From Bacillota bacterium (GTDB lineage Bacteria > Bacillota > Clostridia > Christensenellales > Borkfalkiaceae): a stretch of DNA of 6,264 nucleotides. The notes under the pieces are model-generated. The model was not told the origin of the DNA, searched no databases, and saw nothing but the letters and a program-made list of their open reading frames with translations. Both the position numbers and the translations under genes were made by a program. The stretch is from assembly GCA_003343805.1 (NCBI GenBank), contig QAKM01000049.1:1-6264 (forward strand), read 5' to 3'. Shown piece by piece: positions 5,480 to 6,264 of the stretch; the stretch's first letter is position 1; each line of letters opens with the position of its first letter.

Positions 5480-5838
5480 TCAGCATCCTCCTTTGAAATA
5501 TCACGGACATCATCTGGGCGAACCAGCTGCAGGAACTCCTCCACGGAATTGACCACCCCGGCCTCCTTCAGCTGTTGATAACGGATCAGGTCACAGAGCG
5601 TTCGGAGATTGACCTCCGTACACTCCAGCAGCTTGTCCATGGCCACGATCTGCTGCGTTGTACTGAGTTCCGTGGGCTTGTCCGGATTTTGCAGATAGGT
5701 TCGCAGCGCATCCTCTTCCGGCATCTCTTCCCCCAGGACTGCCTGCATCTCCTGAAGGACGTAGTCCATAGTTTCCTTTTCTGCATTGGCAGTCAGTGCT
5801 TGCAGCAGCTGTTTTGAACTGTTTCCAAATACGTTCAT
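5476..5838 (-). CDS. Hypothetical protein, first gene of a three-gene operon
   Basis: A 120-residue acidic, mostly helical protein that I do not recognise. The start ATG at 5838-5836 (MNVFGNSSKQLLQAL) has GAGGAG at 5848-5853, 9 nt upstream; an in-frame ATG at 5865 has no ribosome site. Visible segments are an N-terminal helix (SSKQLLQALTANAEKETMDY), an acidic middle (GEEMPEEDALRTYLQNPDKP), a helix with Cys (AMDKLLECTEVNLRTLCDLI) and an acidic end (RPDDVRDISKEDAD). No signal peptide, membrane segment or known catalytic motif is seen. It opens the operon with the excisionase-like and winged-helix genes, coupled to the former by a 4-nt TTGA overlap, so it probably acts in element maintenance or control. 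Real coding status is likely from ribosome site, codon use and coupling. Confidence 0.7.
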   Translation of the reverse strand: MNVFGNSSKQLLQALTANAEKETMDYVLQEMQAVLGEEMPEEDALRTYLQNPDKPTELSTTQQIVAMDKLLECTEVNLRTLCDLIRYQQLKEAGVVNSVEEFLQLVRPDDVRDISKEDAD

Positions 5839-5961
5839 GATCTTGTACTCCTCTGTAGGTTTCATTCAGAGCCGCCCGGCCACGGCCAGAGCCGGGGTTT
5901 CCGAGGTCCGGAAATTTTGCCCTCTACTTATCAGGACACTCACAGGCGGTTTGTAAACCAG
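5839..5961 (-). promoter_or_regulatory. Structured leader/promoter region of the three-gene operon
   Basis: About 120 nt between the upstream terminator and the first operon gene. It holds two inverted repeats, TTTCCG/CGGAAA (5898-5914, 5-nt loop) and CCCGGC/GCCGGG (5875-5896, 10-nt loop), and CAGAGCCG twice (5867-5874 and 5887-5894). A TTTACA at 5957-5952 could be a -35 box on the minus strand, but the matching -10 (TGATAA, 18 nt on) is weak. The GC-rich hairpins would lie in the 5' leader of the mRNA. Promoter position is uncertain. Confidence 0.35.
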
Positions 5962-6007
5962 AAAAACAAAAAATTGAGGGGCTCTGTCATTTGACAGAGC
6001 CCCTCAA
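5962..6007 (-). terminator. Strong intrinsic terminator after the sigma-like gene
   Basis: Perfect 16-nt arms, TTGAGGGGCTCTGTCA (5974-5989) and its complement (5992-6007), enclose a 2-nt loop. On the minus strand the stem is followed by TTTTTTGTTTTT. The plus-strand side has no T-run, so it acts on the leftward transcript. The stop codon that the uninterrupted sigma-like frame would use (5989-5987) falls in the far side of this stem, next to the loop, so the ancestral 3' end of the gene overlapped its terminator. Confidence 0.9.
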
Positions 6008-6024
6008 CTGTTCGTGGAGCTTTT

Positions 6025-6264
6025 TCAGCCGCTTTCCCCGCAAGGGGGACGCGATGGCTCTAAGCGGCATAGCCGCCAAGAGCCATCCAGTGATACTGCC
6101 GCCTTGGATACGCCGTAGATCGTCCCGATCTCCTCCATGATCAATCCCCTGCCATATCGGAGCTCTACAAGATCCCAGCCCCGGTCTCCCAGGCCATAGA
6201 CGGCTTTCCGCAGAGTTTCAAGCTGGAGGTTCCGGAGTACAGTATCCTCCACGGGACGCCTGAC
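6025..6264 (-). pseudogene. Sigma-70 region-4-like gene, 3' part, interrupted by a 56-nt insertion
   Basis: The frame enters from the right edge without a start and reads through VEDTVLRNLQLETLRKAVYG, a LxELRYGRGLIMEEIG segment and YGVSKAAVS, the helix-turn-helix of sigma-70 region 4. It then departs into an unrelated Gly/Arg/Cys tail (LDGSWRLCRL..) ending at TGA 6027-6025. After a 56-nt segment (6090-6035) the normal continuation KRLKKLHEQLRGSVK appears in another frame (6034-5990) and ends at TGA 5989-5987, inside the terminator. Removing the segment joins VSKAAVS to KRLKKL, exactly the expected recognition-helix end. Such sigma-like proteins regulate genes of Tn916-like and clostridial elements. 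The product keeps most of the HTH but loses its last basic residues, so it may be inactive or altered. Its 5' end is unseen. Confidence 0.65.
6035..6090. mobile_element. 56-nt double-hairpin insertion (palindromic mini-element)
   Basis: The segment consists of two adjacent hairpins. The larger (6053-6087) has 16-nt arms beginning GATGGCTCT and ending AGAGCCATC, a GCGGC/GCCGC inner stem, a 3-nt loop, one mismatch and one G-T pair. The smaller (6035-6049) pairs TCCCC with GGGGA across 5 nt. They are joined by CGC. It has no room for a gene. It breaks a recognisable sigma region-4 reading frame, and its length (not a multiple of 3) shifts the frame. It resembles REP/MITE-like palindromic repeats that are scattered by transposases in trans. 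Exact ends are uncertain by a few nucleotides and no clear target duplication is visible. Confidence 0.6.

Noticed and set aside
6025..6093. Programmed translational bypass or -1 frameshift across the 56-nt hairpin segment
   Set aside because: A hairpin insertion inside a gene recalls T4 gene 60 bypassing, but there is no matching take-off and landing codon at its ends, and the GGGGAAAG near 6037 is not in the correct phase for a standard -1 slippery heptamer.
1..6264. CRISPR array, tRNA/rRNA gene, or element attachment site
   Set aside because: No regularly spaced repeats, no cloverleaf or rRNA sequence, and no repeated end sequence next to the integrase could be seen; the attachment sites probably lie outside the window.

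Overview
The window looks like part of an integrated mobile element from a GC-rich gut-type member of the Firmicutes (Clostridia, probably Oscillospiraceae or a relative). This rests on strong AGGAGG-type ribosome binding sites, protein families typical of clostridial integrative and mobilizable elements, and codon usage rich in G/C third positions. No ribosomal, tRNA or housekeeping gene is present. Both ends of the window cut through genes: an integrase on the left and a sigma-factor-like gene on the right.

Layout, left to right. (1) 1-183, minus: N-terminus of a tyrosine integrase. (2) 236-442, minus: a 68-residue zinc-ribbon protein. (3) 443-734: an intergenic stretch with a perfect consensus sigma-A promoter (TTGACA-17-TATAAT) whose spacer holds a perfect 12-bp palindrome. 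(4) 735-2072, plus: a two-gene module of a XRE-family DNA-binding protein and a short HipA-like kinase, closed by an intrinsic terminator at 2100-2132. This is most likely a HipBA/HipT-type toxin-antitoxin cargo. (5) 2159-4509, minus: the mobilization operon, with a MobC-like ribbon-helix-helix accessory protein overlapping by 13 nt a 648-residue MobP-type relaxase that carries C-terminal Sel1 repeats. (6) 4510-4856: a non-coding, structured stretch that is the likely origin of transfer, with a 23-bp inverted repeat, a second hairpin and a TATCCTGC motif like the nic site of IncP-type origins. (7) 4857-5838, minus: three genes linked by 4-nt stop/start overlaps: an uncharacterised 120-residue protein, a 69-residue excisionase-like protein starting at TTG, and a 138-residue winged-helix protein that may be a replication initiator or regulator. 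(8) 5962-6264, minus: the 3' end of a sigma-70 region-4-like gene, interrupted by a 56-nt double-hairpin insertion and followed by a very strong terminator.

Working together (inference): integrase and excisionase-like protein would excise and integrate the element. MobC and relaxase would nick oriT and carry the strand into a recipient, using a transfer apparatus not encoded in this window. The winged-helix protein may support replication or control. The kinase/antitoxin pair, the only genes on the plus strand and with their own regulated promoter, may stabilise the element.

The points most worth a second look are the 56-nt double-hairpin insertion that splits the sigma-factor HTH, the candidate oriT, the operator-in-promoter of the HipA-like module, and the relaxase/Sel1 fusion.
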